In this document: positions 43,265 through 50,770 of the stretch, piece after piece
Layout: every line of letters begins with the position of its first letter
Numbering within the stretch: the stretch's first letter is position 1
Source of the DNA: Pelomonas sp. Root1237
GTDB taxonomy: Bacteria; Pseudomonadota; Gammaproteobacteria; Burkholderiales; Burkholderiaceae_C
Direction: 5' to 3'
DNA length: 64,000 nt
Assembly: GCF_001425055.1 (NCBI RefSeq)
Contig: NZ_LMDK01000001.1
Location: 447,845 to 511,844, forward strand
Program-made: the position numbers and the translations under genes
The notes under the pieces: model-generated
What the model was told of the DNA's origin: nothing
The model's database searches: none
What the model saw: the letters and a program-made list of their open reading frames with translations, nothing else

Positions 43265-44542
43265 TCAGACCGAACCGTAGAAGCCGAAGGCCATGCCCGG
43301 CTTTCGGCCAGCGATCAACTCGGCCATCGCATGGCCCGAGCCGGCGCCATGCGTCCAGCCCAGGGTGCCGTGGCCGGCGTTGATCCACAGGTTGCGAGCC
43401 TTCCTGCTGCGGCCGATGTAGGGGATGTTGGTCGGCGTGCTGGGACGCAGGCCGGTCCAGTAGTTGGGCTCGCTGATGTCGGCCACACCGGGAAAGAGTT
43501 CCTCGTAGCGCTTGACCAGGGCGGCACAGCGCACCCGGGCCGTCGGTGAATCGAGGTTGAGGTCGAAGCCCGACAGCTCGGCCGTGCCGGCGATGCGGAT
43601 GTGGTCGCCCAGGCGCGAGATGGCGATCTTGCGGGTGTCGTCCAGCAGGCTGACAACGCTGGCGGCCTCGGGCTTCTTCAGCCGCAGCGTGGCCGAGTAG
43701 CCCTTGGCGGGATAGATGTTGAGGTGCTCGCCGAGGGGCTGAACCAGGGCCGGCGTGTAGGAGCCCATGGCGGCGACGAAGGCATCGGCTTTCAACGTCA
43801 GGCGCTCGCCGCTGCGTGTGTGGGCGACCTGCACGGACTCGATGCCGTCGCCCGCACGCTGCAGTCCGAGGATGTCGTGCTCGTACAGGAATTGCGCGCC
43901 GCGTTCGGCGCACAGCCGGGCGAGCTTCTGCGTGAAGACCTTGGCGTCACCGCTTTCGTCGCTGGGCGTGAAGGTGCCGCCGAAGATGCGGTTGCCGAAG
44001 GCCGCCAGCGCCGGCTCGACCTTCAGCACCTCCTCACGGCCCAGCACGCGGCGGTCCACGCCATGGCGTCGCATGATCTCGGCGCCGGCGGCGCCGTTGT
44101 CGAAGTCGGCCTGGCTGGAGAAGAAATGCAGGATGCCGCGCTCCAGGCGGTCATATTCGATGCCGGTGCGCGCGACAAGATCTTTCAGCGAGGCATGCGA
44201 GTAGCGGCCCAGCTGCACGAGTTCCTCGACATTGCGCTCGAAGGCGGCGTTCGTGCACTGCATCAGGAAGGCCAGGCCCCAGCGCCACTGGTTGGGGTCC
44301 AGGCGCGGACGGAACAGCAGCGGCGAGTCGTCGCGCAACAGCCACTTGGCCACCTTGAAGGGTGCGCCGGCATTGGCCCAGGGTTCGCAGAAGCTGACCG
44401 AGATCTGCGCGCCGTTGGCGAAGCTGGTCTCCAGCGCGGCGTCCGGCTGGCGGTCGACGACGATGACCTCATGCCCCTCGTCGAGCAAATACCAGGCGGT
44501 GGCGATGCCGATGATGCCGGCGCCGAGAACGACGATCTTCAT
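43265..44542 (-). CDS. dadA: D-amino acid dehydrogenase
   Basis: A 425-residue FAD-dependent dehydrogenase that converts D-amino acids to 2-oxo acids and ammonia, feeding electrons into the respiratory chain. The N-terminal dinucleotide-binding motif VVLGAGIIGIATAWYLL, the LSPG-like substrate block (PALVQPLGEHLNIYPAKGYS) and the C-terminal INAGHGTLGWTHGAGSG match DadA. It lies 18 bases downstream of a LysE exporter gene, so an amino-acid operon is likely. No alanine racemase is adjacent. Confidence 0.93.
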   Translation of the reverse strand: MKIVVLGAGIIGIATAWYLLDEGHEVIVVDRQPDAALETSFANGAQISVSFCEPWANAGAPFKVAKWLLRDDSPLLFRPRLDPNQWRWGLAFLMQCTNAAFERNVEELVQLGRYSHASLKDLVARTGIEYDRLERGILHFFSSQADFDNGAAGAEIMRRHGVDRRVLGREEVLKVEPALAAFGNRIFGGTFTPSDESGDAKVFTQKLARLCAERGAQFLYEHDILGLQRAGDGIESVQVAHTRSGERLTLKADAFVAAMGSYTPALVQPLGEHLNIYPAKGYSATLRLKKPEAASVVSLLDDTRKIAISRLGDHIRIAGTAELSGFDLNLDSPTARVRCAALVKRYEELFPGVADISEPNYWTGLRPSTPTNIPYIGRSRKARNLWINAGHGTLGWTHGAGSGHAMAELIAGRKPGMAFGFYGSV

Positions 44543-44560
44543 GGCTGTCCTTTTGAGTTC

Positions 44561-45199
44561 TTAGAGGGGTTGCAGGAGGAGTTGTAAACCCAGCGCGGCC
44601 ATCAGCACAGCGACGAGGGCATCGATGACCCGCCAGGTGTGGGCGCTGCGCAACCGCGGCGCCGCCGCCGCCGCGCCGAAACCGAGCAGGCCAAACCACA
44701 TCGCCGACGCCAGGCCGGCCCCGGCCGCGAAGGCCGCGCGCAGCTCGGCCGGCTGGCGCGCACCCAGGCCGCCGAGCAGCACGACGGTGTCCAGGTAGAC
44801 GTGGGGATTCAGATAGGTGAAGGCAAAAGCGGCCGACAAGGTGGCGCCGAGGCTGGACGCGGCTGTTGCGGCATCCAGCCCGGGGGCGGGACGCCAGGCG
44901 CGCCGGGCGGCGAGCAGCGCGTAAATGAGCAGGAAGGCGGCGCCACCGAAGCGAAACACTTCCAGCAGCAGCGGCTGGCCCTGGATCAGCACACCGAGGC
45001 CGAAGACGCCCAGCGCAATCAGCAGCCAGTCCGACAGCGTGCAGACCGCGACGACGGCGCCGACGTGTTCCCGCTTGAGGCCTTGGCGCAGCACCAGCGC
45101 GTTCTGGGCACCGATGGCCAGGATGAGGCCGGCGCCCATGGCCCAGCCCTGCGCAAAGACGGCGGGCGCGGTTGCAGAGGCCAGAGCGGAAGCGGGCAT
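44561..45199 (-). CDS. LysE/ArgO-type amino acid exporter
   Basis: A 212-residue inner-membrane exporter with about six TMs. The family marks are GLILAIGAQNALVLRQGL and the helical FAFTYLNPHVYLDT block. These proteins export lysine, arginine or similar basic amino acids. ATG 45199 is preferred over 45241 because the likely promoter would start transcription near 45237. Its partner, the ArgP-type regulator, is transcribed divergently, the same arrangement as lysE-lysG and argO-argP. dadA follows on the same strand. Confidence 0.9.
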   Translation of the reverse strand: MPASALASATAPAVFAQGWAMGAGLILAIGAQNALVLRQGLKREHVGAVVAVCTLSDWLLIALGVFGLGVLIQGQPLLLEVFRFGGAAFLLIYALLAARRAWRPAPGLDAATAASSLGATLSAAFAFTYLNPHVYLDTVVLLGGLGARQPAELRAAFAAGAGLASAMWFGLLGFGAAAAAPRLRSAHTWRVIDALVAVLMAALGLQLLLQPL

Positions 45200-45243
45200 C
45201 GGCGGATTCTCTGCATCGGCAGGCAATTCAAGAAGTGTCATTC

Positions 45244-45273
45244 ATATTATTGGCCATACATTAGCAGTGCTAA
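45244..45273. promoter_or_regulatory. lysE promoter and LysR-type operator
   Basis: On the minus strand, TTAGCA (45273-45268) and TAATAT (45249-45244) lie 18 bases apart and drive the exporter gene. A perfect palindrome, TTAGCA-G-TGCTAA (45261-45273), overlaps this -35 and also reaches the regulator's start codon at 45273. This fits a LysR-type T-N11-A site that controls both directions. Confidence 0.6.
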
Positions 45274-46178
45274 TGAATGACTTCGATCACGCCGCGCTGG
45301 ACTGCCTGGCCGCCCTGGCCGACGAGCAGGGCTTCGAGCGTGCCGCCCAGCGCCTGTCGATCACGCAGAGCGCCGTGTCGCAACGCTTGCGGTCGCTGGA
45401 GGCCCAGGTCGGCCAGCCGCTGGTGGTGCGCTCGCGGCCGCTGCGGCTGACGGAGGCGGGCAAGGTGCTGCTGCGCTTTGCCCGGCAGTTGCAGGCGCTG
45501 CGCGTGGATGTGGCACGAGAACTGGGCGAGCGCGTCGCGCCGCAATCGCGCCTGGCCATTGCCGTCAACGCCGACAGCCTGGCGACCTGGGTGCCCCTGG
45601 CACTCGACGCTCTCGTGCAGCGGGGCCTGCATGAGGGCTATGGGCTGGAACTCGTTGTCGACGACCAGGACTTCACCCACGACAGCCTGCGCCAGGGCGC
45701 GGTGCTCGGCTGCATGTCCACGGTGGCCGAGGCGCTGCAGGGCTGCCGGGTGCAGGCCCTGGGCGTCATGCGTTATGTGGCAGTGGCCAGCCCGGGTTTC
45801 CTTGCGAGCCAGTTGCCCGAAGGTTTGCACGCCGGCAACTTCGCCGACACACCGTTTCTCGTCTTCAACCGCAAGGACGACACGCAGGTGCAATGGGTGT
45901 CACAGGCCTTCGGCGTGCGCGGACCAAGGCTGCGCGAACGCTTTGTGCCGTCCAGCGAAGCCTATGTGCGCGCCGCCGCCATGGGTTGGGGCGTGGGTGT
46001 GGCGCCCGAGATCCAGGTCCGCGCCCTTGTCGAAGCCGGCCAGCTCGTCGTGCTCAGGCCGGAGATCGGCGTCGACGTGGCGCTGTACTGGCACCAATGG
46101 CAGTTGCAGGGGCGGGGCGCCCTGCTGGATCAGATCGGCCAGGCCCTGGCGGACGGCGCCAAGCTTGCGCTGGGCTGA
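45273..46178 (+). CDS. argP: ArgP/LysG-type LysR regulator
   Basis: A 301-residue LysR regulator. The N-terminal winged helix is typical: FDHAALDCLAALADEQGFER, then AAQRLSITQSAVSQRLRSLE. The C-terminal two-lobed effector domain (about 90-300) has the ArgP-type LAIAVNADSLATWVPLAL. ArgP and LysG respond to lysine and arginine and switch on the neighbouring exporter. No ribosome site is visible before ATG 45273; translation may start on a leaderless message or at low rate. Its stop abuts the stop of a small minus-strand ORF (TGATCA). Confidence 0.88.
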   Translation: MNDFDHAALDCLAALADEQGFERAAQRLSITQSAVSQRLRSLEAQVGQPLVVRSRPLRLTEAGKVLLRFARQLQALRVDVARELGERVAPQSRLAIAVNADSLATWVPLALDALVQRGLHEGYGLELVVDDQDFTHDSLRQGAVLGCMSTVAEALQGCRVQALGVMRYVAVASPGFLASQLPEGLHAGNFADTPFLVFNRKDDTQVQWVSQAFGVRGPRLRERFVPSSEAYVRAAAMGWGVGVAPEIQVRALVEAGQLVVLRPEIGVDVALYWHQWQLQGRGALLDQIGQALADGAKLALG

Positions 46179-46352
46179 TCAGCGAGTGGCCGTCACTGGA
46201 GCCGATGCGGCCGTTGTCGGTGCTGCCACCTGGGCGAGCATCAAGTTGGTGCCGCCCTGTTCGGGATGTATGGCACTCGCCATCCACAACGTACAGACGA
46301 GCACGGTGGCAATCAGGCCGCTGGCGACCCACTTCAACAGTTCTGAACTCAT
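46179..46352 (-). CDS. Small single-pass membrane protein, hypothetical
   Basis: A 57-residue ORF too short for usual gene finding. It starts MSSELLKWVASGLIATVLV and has one hydrophobic segment (about 6-27) and an Ala/Thr/Pro-rich tail ending in PVTATR. Its stop TGA directly abuts the stop of argP on the other strand (TGATCA), a spacing seen at two other convergent pairs here. Codon choice looks normal for the genome, but no clear ribosome site was found. The function is unknown. Confidence 0.45.
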   Translation of the reverse strand: MSSELLKWVASGLIATVLVCTLWMASAIHPEQGGTNLMLAQVAAPTTAASAPVTATR

Positions 46353-46648
46353 GCAAAAAGCCGGGGGGCTTGGAGGTGGGGCAGCTTAAGCGCCGGACCC
46401 TGCGAACCTATCCTGAGCTCTAGGGAGGCGCAGAAAAGAATTGCAAAAGCGCAACGCTCCCCTCGGATCGGGGGCATCGGCCCGCAGACCCCATCAACAC
46501 TGGGAAAAACAGGGGTTGCCCCTGTGCGGAAATGCCTGCCGAGGCAATATTTACTCACAGATGGGGGGTTCGGTTGTCACATGAATCCCGCACACTGGGT
46601 TCACGGTGCTGATGTTGTTGTCGGCCCGTCAAGCCAATGAGGTCTGCC
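46353..46648. other. Intergenic region with hairpins
   Basis: About 296 bases between two small genes. It contains a perfect hairpin ACAGGGG-TTG-CCCCTGT (46509-46525), the smaller TGCC...GGCA, and an A/T-richer stretch before 46560. A minus-strand ORF of 69 codons exists at 46349-46558 but has no supporting features. No known RNA family was recognised. Confidence 0.4.
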
Positions 46649-46870
46649 ATGCGATTCGTTCCAGCGCTGCGCTTCTTCCGCCGAGACGTCGCTGCGCGCA
46701 GCGAGCCGGATCCCGCCGACCTCGGCACCGCCTTCGGCCTGGATGCCTGCTTGGACGGCGTGGGCGTCAGCGAATATCGCAGCCAGCCGCCCAGTGATTT
46801 CCTCGAATCCCAGTCGTCTGTCGCGATTCAGGAATCGCCGCTGAGCTGGTTGTCGCGCCGAACGGCTTAG
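46649..46870 (+). CDS. Small hypothetical protein
   Basis: A 73-residue ORF starting MRFVPALRFFRRDV, with GAGG 7 bases before ATG 46649. It has a short amphipathic N-terminus, then the acidic DPADLGTAFGLDACLDGVG, and ends in LSWLSRRTA. There is no signal peptide or TM. Its stop overlaps the stop of the convergent pssA-like gene (TTAG). The family is not recognised, and whether it belongs functionally to the adjacent cassette is unknown. Confidence 0.5.
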   Translation: MRFVPALRFFRRDVAARSEPDPADLGTAFGLDACLDGVGVSEYRSQPPSDFLESQSSVAIQESPLSWLSRRTA

Positions 46871-47484
46871 AGTTTCGGAATCCGAATCCGGCTCACCATC
46901 AACGAGCCGGATAGCGCGAACATCAGCACCAGCGGGTGCAACTTGAAGCCCGCCAGCCACCAGACGCCACCCCATAGCGCGTCACCGATGGCCCCCTGAA
47001 CCGCGGCCACCCACAGCACAGCCACAAGCAGCATGGACGTCGGAATCGGCGTGCCCTCGAAATACGCCACCTTGTCCGAGCCTGCGCTGAGTTTTTCCGC
47101 CGTCACGTTGTAGCGCGCCAGCCGGCTGACGCCGCAGGCGACGAAGAACACCAGCACGATGCGGTCATACAGCCCCTGCATGCCGCAGCCGTAGGCGATC
47201 GCCGCGGGCGCGACGCCGAAGGAGATCACGTCGGCCAGGGAATCCAGCTCGCGGCCCAGGGCCGAGCTCTTCTGGCGCCAGCGCGCAATGCGGCCGTCCA
47301 GCACGTCGAAGGCCAGCGCCAGCGGAATCAACGCACAGGCGTATTGCAGATGTTGGCGCTCGCCGGTCTGCAGGAAGCTCATCACGGCGAACAGGGCGCC
47401 CATGCCGGCGCAGGCATTGCCGAGGGTGAACCAATCGGCGAGATGGAACTCGCGGATCATCGAAAAGGGCTTGGGTTTTTCCAT
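46867..47484 (-). CDS. pssA: CDP-alcohol phosphatidyltransferase (PssA-like)
   Basis: A 205-residue inner-membrane enzyme with about six TMs. The catalytic signature D-x2-DG-x2-AR-x8-G-x3-D-x3-D is complete in DVLDGRIARW...ALGRELDSLAD. It resembles bacterial phosphatidylserine synthase, which transfers a phosphatidyl group from CDP-diacylglycerol, but other alcohol acceptors are possible. A very strong ribosome site (GAGGAGGAGG) precedes the ATG. It follows the nucleotidyltransferase gene by 13 bases, so it is probably the last gene of the HPr-rel-A cassette transcript. Confidence 0.85.
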   Translation of the reverse strand: MEKPKPFSMIREFHLADWFTLGNACAGMGALFAVMSFLQTGERQHLQYACALIPLALAFDVLDGRIARWRQKSSALGRELDSLADVISFGVAPAAIAYGCGMQGLYDRIVLVFFVACGVSRLARYNVTAEKLSAGSDKVAYFEGTPIPTSMLLVAVLWVAAVQGAIGDALWGGVWWLAGFKLHPLVLMFALSGSLMVSRIRIPKL

Positions 47485-47497
47485 CAGGACCTCCTCC

Positions 47498-48613
47498 TCA
47501 ACGCTGCTCCAGCGGATCGATGTCGTCGCGCCGGGACGGGCTCGCAGGCGGCCGGCTGACCGCTTTCACGACGAGATGAGGCACGAGCAGATGCAGTGGC
47601 ATGCGAAGGTAATGGCTGCGAACGAAGAGCGCAAACTCGGCAACGCGCGTGCCCGGCGCCATCGAGCCGCGGTGGGCGCTGGTCAGGGCCCGCCTCAGCA
47701 AGCCCTGCATCAGCCAGCGCAACAGGGGGCCGGGGCGGGCAGGGCAGCGCTCCAGCACATCCTCGGGGACGGGTGTGTGCAGATGGCGCCGGCACAGGCA
47801 AAGGGCATAGAACAGCGGCCGGCCCAGCGACAGGGTTGCGGCGCGCGCCAGCAAGGTGTTCCAGAAGCCAGGCTCGACAGCATGGCGGCGCAACAGGCTG
47901 TCGAGATCACTGAGGTCGCGCAGGCCGTGCCCCCATTCGCCCTCGTGCATCAGATGCGTCGCGCTGTGCAGGATCTGGTCCGGCGCCGACGGCAGGCTGA
48001 AACGCGGGAATTCCGTGACCGGCTGGGCGGCCGCCAGAAGCGGTGCGCTGTGGGTTTTGATGCGCGCCGTCAATGGCAGGATGTTGTGGTGCAGGTCCAG
48101 GTTGGTCTGGCGGCGCAGGTGCACCATCGGCGGTAGCTCGTGCATCCACCGTCGGTAGTAGCGTTCATCGTAGGCTGTCCCCGCAGCACTGGCCCAGCCA
48201 CCGAGCATCAGCGCCGCCTCCGCCTCGTCGAGCTGCTCACGCGGCACCAGGATGTCGATGTCCGAGAACAGCCGGCCCGGGGCTGGCGGCAGGTCGCCGG
48301 CGACATAGGCCGCGCCCTTGAGCAGCATCACGGGGCCGGGGAGGCTTGCCAGATCGCGGGACAGCAGCACCAGCTCCCAGCGCACGGCGCGCCGCTGTTC
48401 CTGGGAAACGGCCAGCAGCGCGCGCATCTGGCGGCGCACGGGCAAGGGCAGTGAGCGCTCGACGCCCGCCTCACGGGCCAGCGCACCCAACCGGGCCAAC
48501 AAGCCGGCCGACACGGCCTGGCGCAGCAGCAGGTCCCAGGTCGCTTCGCCATGGGAAGCCATGAAAGCCGGCTCGCGCAAGGAGCGCAGCAGCGGTTCCC
48601 ATGCCGGCGTCAT
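47498..48613 (-). CDS. Nucleotidyltransferase family protein (HPr-rel-A cassette)
   Basis: A 371-residue protein of the NTP_transf_5-like nucleotidyltransferase group. The fold core is MLLKGAAYVAGDL (about 96-108) and the metal-binding FSDIDILVP (about 116-124). A large helical domain with many Arg/Leu and conserved HDL/HLMHEGEW-like motifs follows. Such enzymes may add nucleotides or move phosphate onto proteins or peptides; the real target is unknown. It overlaps the upstream kinase gene by 4 bases and lies in the same transcript. Confidence 0.8.
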   Translation of the reverse strand: MTPAWEPLLRSLREPAFMASHGEATWDLLLRQAVSAGLLARLGALAREAGVERSLPLPVRRQMRALLAVSQEQRRAVRWELVLLSRDLASLPGPVMLLKGAAYVAGDLPPAPGRLFSDIDILVPREQLDEAEAALMLGGWASAAGTAYDERYYRRWMHELPPMVHLRRQTNLDLHHNILPLTARIKTHSAPLLAAAQPVTEFPRFSLPSAPDQILHSATHLMHEGEWGHGLRDLSDLDSLLRRHAVEPGFWNTLLARAATLSLGRPLFYALCLCRRHLHTPVPEDVLERCPARPGPLLRWLMQGLLRRALTSAHRGSMAPGTRVAEFALFVRSHYLRMPLHLLVPHLVVKAVSRPPASPSRRDDIDPLEQR

Positions 48614-49515
48614 GACTTCAGCCCGTCAAGCGTGGCCAGCCCTTCCGCCAGGTCGGAGTAGCAGAAATCCCAGCACCCGCACGAATCGATCAACGCCGCC
48701 GTCAGCTCGAAGCCCACCCGGCCCAGCATGCTGTAGTTGAACGCATGGCCGGCAAGCCGTTCGAAGGCCTGGGCCTTGGGCACCGGCGCCAGCTGCGTCG
48801 GCGCGCCGGCGTGCCAGCGCGGAAAGATCAGCTGCGTAGGCCGCGCCTGCTGTTGCTGGCCGGTCACGCTGGCGGCCGACGCGCGCAAATGGGAGACCGT
48901 GCCCTTGTGCGTGTCGCGGGCCGCCTCACCCAAGACGGCCTGCGGGGAGAAGCGGCGGATGATGGCGATCGACTGGTTCTTCAGGCTGACCGGACGGGCC
49001 AGCGGTGCGACCTGCCCGTCATCGCGGTCGATCATGGCCATCTCGTCAGAGAGCAACCGCCAGCCCGACAGCATCAGCGCGGCCGTCAGCGTGCTTTTGC
49101 CGGCACCGGGGTCGCCCGGCATGACGAGGCATTGGCCGTCTTTCTCGAGTACCGCCGCGTGGAAGAGCAGGTAGTGATTCGCCTGGCTGGCCAGGCACCA
49201 GTTCATGCCCCATTCCAGCAGAGCGAAGGCGTGGTTGGCAGGCAGCGGCAGAAAGGGGCTGTGCTGATCCAGCCGGAATTCCACCTGGGCGCCAAGCCAG
49301 CGCCGCAGCCCGGTGACAGGCTGCACATGCACGTGGAAGTCGGCGATGCCGCCCTCGGGTTCCAGCTCGAAATCCGCGTACAGCGCTGCCAGGCCCGCCG
49401 CCACGGGCGGGCAGCTGCTGTGGATGCGGTAGGCGAAGGGGCCAGTCCTGAGCGTCAGGCCGTCGTGCAGCCGTTGGCCAAGTTCCGCCGGGGCCAGCAT
49501 GCCCAGCGTCAGCAT
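48610..49515 (-). CDS. HprK-related kinase A
   Basis: A 301-residue protein related to the catalytic domain of HPr kinase/phosphorylase. The P-loop GDPGAGKSTL is at about 134-143, followed by LSDEMAMIDRDDGQ, corresponding to the HprK DE/D catalytic region. The N-terminal 120 residues are a separate domain (FAYRIHSSCPPVA, HVHVQPVTGL). No HPr/PTS gene is nearby. It is the hallmark of the HPr-rel-A cassette: a PqqD protein immediately upstream (7-base overlap) and a nucleotidyltransferase immediately downstream (4-base overlap). Its target is unknown. Confidence 0.85.
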   Translation of the reverse strand: MLTLGMLAPAELGQRLHDGLTLRTGPFAYRIHSSCPPVAAGLAALYADFELEPEGGIADFHVHVQPVTGLRRWLGAQVEFRLDQHSPFLPLPANHAFALLEWGMNWCLASQANHYLLFHAAVLEKDGQCLVMPGDPGAGKSTLTAALMLSGWRLLSDEMAMIDRDDGQVAPLARPVSLKNQSIAIIRRFSPQAVLGEAARDTHKGTVSHLRASAASVTGQQQQARPTQLIFPRWHAGAPTQLAPVPKAQAFERLAGHAFNYSMLGRVGFELTAALIDSCGCWDFCYSDLAEGLATLDGLKS

Positions 49516-49784
49516 CGCTGGACCAACAACAGCTGTTCGAGCTGTTGCAGCACATCGGCGGTCATTTCCGAATCGGCATCCATCAGCGCAGCCAGTTCGT
49601 CGAACTCCGCAGGCGGCTGCTCGGCGAGGCGTCGTAGGGCGGGTACCAGCCAGGCGGCGAGGCGATGGGTGTCGTTGGACAGCGCGTGATGCACGAGGCA
49701 ATCGTCACCCCAGACCCTGATCGACAGATCGGCCCCGTAAGTGAGCGCCCATCGAGGCGTTGACACTGGATCGGTGGTGGTCAC
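49509..49784 (-). CDS. PqqD-family peptide chaperone, HPr-rel-A system
   Basis: A 91-residue PqqD-like protein. It has the winged-helix RiPP-recognition fold pattern: RVWGDDCLVHHALSNDTHRL (about 23-42), then helices with LAEQPPAEFDELAALMD and VLQQLEQLLLVQR. PqqD domains bind leader segments of ribosomal peptide substrates and present them to modifying enzymes. It is encoded just before the HprK-related kinase A and 70 bases after a secreted protein, so a peptide/protein substrate delivered to the kinase is the simplest reading (inference). Confidence 0.85.
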   Translation of the reverse strand: MTTTDPVSTPRWALTYGADLSIRVWGDDCLVHHALSNDTHRLAAWLVPALRRLAEQPPAEFDELAALMDADSEMTADVLQQLEQLLLVQRC

Positions 49785-49801
49785 GGAGTGGCTGCAGAAA
49801 G

Positions 49802-49831
49802 ACTTCGGGCGTCGCTACGGACGCCCGAAGT
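49802..49831 (-). terminator. Intercistronic hairpin before PqqD gene
   Basis: ACTTCGGGCGTC-gctacg-GACGCCCGAAGT is a perfect 12-bp stem in the 70-base gap between the secreted protein and the PqqD gene. On the minus strand it is followed by CTTTCT, an imperfect U-tract. It probably acts as a partial terminator or 3'-end stabiliser, raising the first gene's output above the maturation genes. Confidence 0.6.
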
Positions 49832-49854
49832 GTCACACCGACGGTGCCGGCCGC

Positions 49855-50592
49855 TCAGGAGTACAGGCTCTGGAAGTAAGCCATGACCTGGTTGGCGTCC
49901 CAGGAGACCGTCGTATTGACCTGGTATTTGCCGCCCAGCGGGCAGACGGCATTGAACATCTTGATGGCTTGGGCGACCGTGATCGGATAGTCGGTACCGA
50001 CGTTCAGCGCATTCAGGATGGTCGCCGCGGTGGCGCGGCCCAGCGCGTAGATCATCGTGTCGTTCTGGCCGCCGGGCGTATTCAGCACCTGCAGCAGGGT
50101 GGCCTTGCTCGTGCACAACCCGAACGCCGAATCGCGGTAGCCATAAACATTGCAGGCCGAGGACTCAGCCTTGTAGCGGAAGGCGTCCATCAGTGTCTGG
50201 CCACCGCTGATGAAACCTCCGAAGACGGTGCCCTTGTTGCCGCCGAAGCTGCAACTCGCCGTGGGCAGAGTGCCCTTCAGCGTGCCGGCCGGCCAGGTGC
50301 TTGCGTTCTTCCAGTAGCCGGGCGACTTGCCGAGGAGCTTGCAGTCCGCCTTGCCAGGCCGCGGCGACGCATTGCCGGACATCTGGCCCGACACGGTGCA
50401 GTTGTAGGCCTGGCTCGCCAGCGCCGGTTTGCTCAACAGGCTGCCCAGCACGACCGGCGTGGCCGCGCCCGCTTGGGCAAAGCGTCGGCGGGACGCGTTC
50501 ATCCGGGTCGAGGTCGGCCGGCCGGCGGACGCGTCGACGGAGGCCGGCACCTTGGGCGTCGACTGCGGGTCGTTGATTTGGCGTTCGCTCAT
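49855..50592 (-). CDS. Tat-exported six-Cys protein, putative cassette substrate
   Basis: A 245-residue protein of unknown function. An N-terminal hydrophilic extension (1-31) precedes a Tat signal (NASRRRFAQAGAATP, RR near 35-37, cleavage after ALA at 59). The mature part has six cysteines (about 65, 84, 114, 147, 160, 217) and a motif KSPGYWKNASTWPAG, found in many secreted proteins, then helical C-terminal repeats ending FQSLYS. A six-Cys exported protein next to PqqD and HprK-related kinase is likely the processed target (inference). GAGG lies 9 bases before ATG 50592. The 178-base upstream region has no clear promoter consensus. Confidence 0.75.
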   Translation of the reverse strand: MSERQINDPQSTPKVPASVDASAGRPTSTRMNASRRRFAQAGAATPVVLGSLLSKPALASQAYNCTVSGQMSGNASPRPGKADCKLLGKSPGYWKNASTWPAGTLKGTLPTASCSFGGNKGTVFGGFISGGQTLMDAFRYKAESSACNVYGYRDSAFGLCTSKATLLQVLNTPGGQNDTMIYALGRATAATILNALNVGTDYPITVAQAIKMFNAVCPLGGKYQVNTTVSWDANQVMAYFQSLYS

Positions 50593-50770
50593 GACAGTGT
50601 GCCTCGTGGATCCGTTTTTGGGTTGCACCAGACTAGGGCACAACTCGCTCTGGGCGTCAGAGCGGGCCGATGCTAATAGGGGGCTCGGCGGTTTGGATGG
50701 CAGTGTTTCACACAAAGCCTTTTGGGGGTCATCTGGCGCCCCCTTGATTGGGTGGGCCTGAATCAGGGAC

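Noticed and set aside
46349-46558. A 69-codon minus-strand frame
   Set aside because: No ribosome site, no domain, and it overlaps hairpins and the start of a better-supported small ORF.
48610-49515. Reading the HprK-like protein as true HPr kinase of the PTS
   Set aside because: No HPr or EIIA gene is adjacent, and the PqqD partner and nucleotidyltransferase define a different cassette.
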